A stretch of 64,000 nt of DNA. Source: Eleginops maclovinus. Taxonomy: Eukaryota > Chordata > Actinopteri > Perciformes > Eleginopidae. Positions 62,969 to 64,000 of the stretch are shown here, piece after piece. Position numbers and translations under genes: made by a program. The stretch spans positions 11,817,293 to 11,881,292 of the forward strand of contig NC_086360.1 of NCBI RefSeq assembly GCF_036324505.1, written 5' to 3'. The notes beneath the pieces are model-generated. The model was not told the origin of the DNA. It saw only the letters and a list, made by a program, of their open reading frames with translations, and made no database searches. Positions within the stretch are counted from its first letter, which is position 1; each line of letters begins with the position of its first letter.

Positions 62969-64000
62969 CTGCAAACAGACACAGACAAAAAAAGCTCGAA
63001 ATGTCGCATGTTGAACGTCTGAAACCGCTGACCCAGACGCACCAGACACACACGCAGCCATATTATCCGAGACGCGCCCTCCCTCCCTTTCGCCCTCCCG
63101 GCAGTATTTTGTCTGATTTTTTTTTTTTTTTGCGAGACTGTTAACACTTGCCTATCCCATCTGTGATTGACAGCCCTTACAATGCAGCCACAAACCAAAA
63201 AAGTAAGACATTTTTGGAGGGGGGTTGTCCTTTATTCCTACAGCCTCCTTGTTATCACTGCACAGAAAGTGGAGCGTCTAGACGGCGTTAAATAGCAACC
63301 AATCTCCTTCAGAAACACGGTCTTTAGCTTAACACACTACCGTCCACAACGCTTTAGAACAATATCCCAGACATGCACACACCACACAATGATAAATGAT
63401 TACATAAATACAATGCTTTTCATCAAACGTTTGTAAAGTTTATTTGAAACATGTACAAACAAAATAGCAGAACTGTTTCCCTATTTCCTTGGTACAAAAA
63501 TATAATTTGATCCAGACAACAGCAGGATGTCTAAACCGAAACAGACACACATGACATGAAGTGCTTGTGGGCTGGTGTGTTTCTTTAAATTTAAGACATA
63601 TTCTATTATATCAATTCTAACTATACGATATAAAACGAAATGATACATTCAAATTCTGAAGTTTTATTATTTTGTTTAACTAAATAATAGAAAATGCAGC
63701 AAAAAGCAATTTTTTGCACACAATTCTGGGATGTTGGCAGGAAACATAGAAATAACACGCCCATAACTAACAGCGGATCGTGTGAAGTTTGTTGCACCAT
63801 CGTTAGACACTAAACGCACATACAAAAGTATTCAAATATGCTCAGGTATTGTAGAAAGCTGGTGCTGCACCAGCTCGGCGTGGCGGCACTAAGTGTGTGC
63901 GCCTGGGCTGCAAAACTTGCCATATTGTCACTTTGAAGTGCCCCATATGGCACCTGTTTTATGGACGCTTTACGCACTGTCTGATGCAGAGAGAGTTTTA
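62969..64000 (-). other. fst: fst intron 1 (partial)
   Basis: At least 1.03 kb of intron upstream of exon 2. I searched the gene strand for a start codon followed by a hydrophobic signal peptide and a phase-1 donor and found no convincing exon 1. The stretch is AT-rich, with a T-rich run near 63117-63131, and holds no repeat I recognise. Confidence 0.7.

Noticed and set aside
62674..63144. 156-codon plus-strand frame
   Set aside because: It is the antisense shadow of follistatin exon 2.
63181..63211. A start codon (63211-63209) followed by MSYFFGLWLH and a donor gtaagg that would splice in frame to fst exon 2
   Set aside because: The encoded stretch is only 10 residues, too short for a signal peptide, and does not resemble the conserved follistatin exon 1; it is probably a chance match.

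Overview
This is a piece of a bony-fish (teleost, probably percomorph) nuclear genome. The reasons are split genes with GT-AG introns, follistatin and NDUFS4 exons that read as fish-like versions of the vertebrate proteins, long AT-rich non-coding stretches, long (CA)n microsatellites, a tRNA-derived SINE, a Tc1-type terminal repeat and several copies of the fish hAT-like MITE family with tails rich in 'actcaagtac'. Nothing prokaryotic, no CRISPR and no rRNA was seen.

Three real protein genes are present. From left to right: (1) positions 1-25996 are the last intron of arl15 (+ strand), whose terminal coding exon is 25997-26149, followed by a 3'UTR of about 1.8 kb with a (CA)32 tract and an ATTAAA signal at 27922; (2) 27946-42214 is the intergenic gap between two convergent genes, holding hAT-like MITEs, two CA microsatellites, a perfect 20-bp hairpin and a CpG-rich block at 40.8-41.26 kb; (3) ndufs4 (- strand) is complete, five exons from 57470 down to 42309, encoding 170 residues, with an 11-kb intron 2 that contains a SINE, a diverged tandem duplication and several GC-richer unique blocks; (4) fst (follistatin, - strand) lacks only its first (signal-peptide) exon: coding exons 2-6 lie at 62968 down to 59330, and the 3'UTR probably ends near 58262.

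The order arl15 -> <- ndufs4 <- fst matches the human 5q11.2 block FST-NDUFS4-ARL15 (inverted), so this is conserved vertebrate synteny. The three proteins do not form one pathway: ARL15 is a small ARF-like GTPase, NDUFS4 an accessory subunit of mitochondrial complex I, and follistatin a secreted activin/myostatin antagonist. The genes probably stay together because regulatory elements for one are spread through introns and flanks of the others (inference).

I did not find a clearly new biological system. The best leads are a nested hAT-like MITE with a perfect 8-bp target duplication, a tandem duplication whose two copies differ by a hairpin, a 20-bp perfect hairpin between the convergent genes, a SINE with intact Pol III boxes and a 17-bp hairpin, and candidate regulatory blocks including a CTCF-like site in ndufs4 intron 2.
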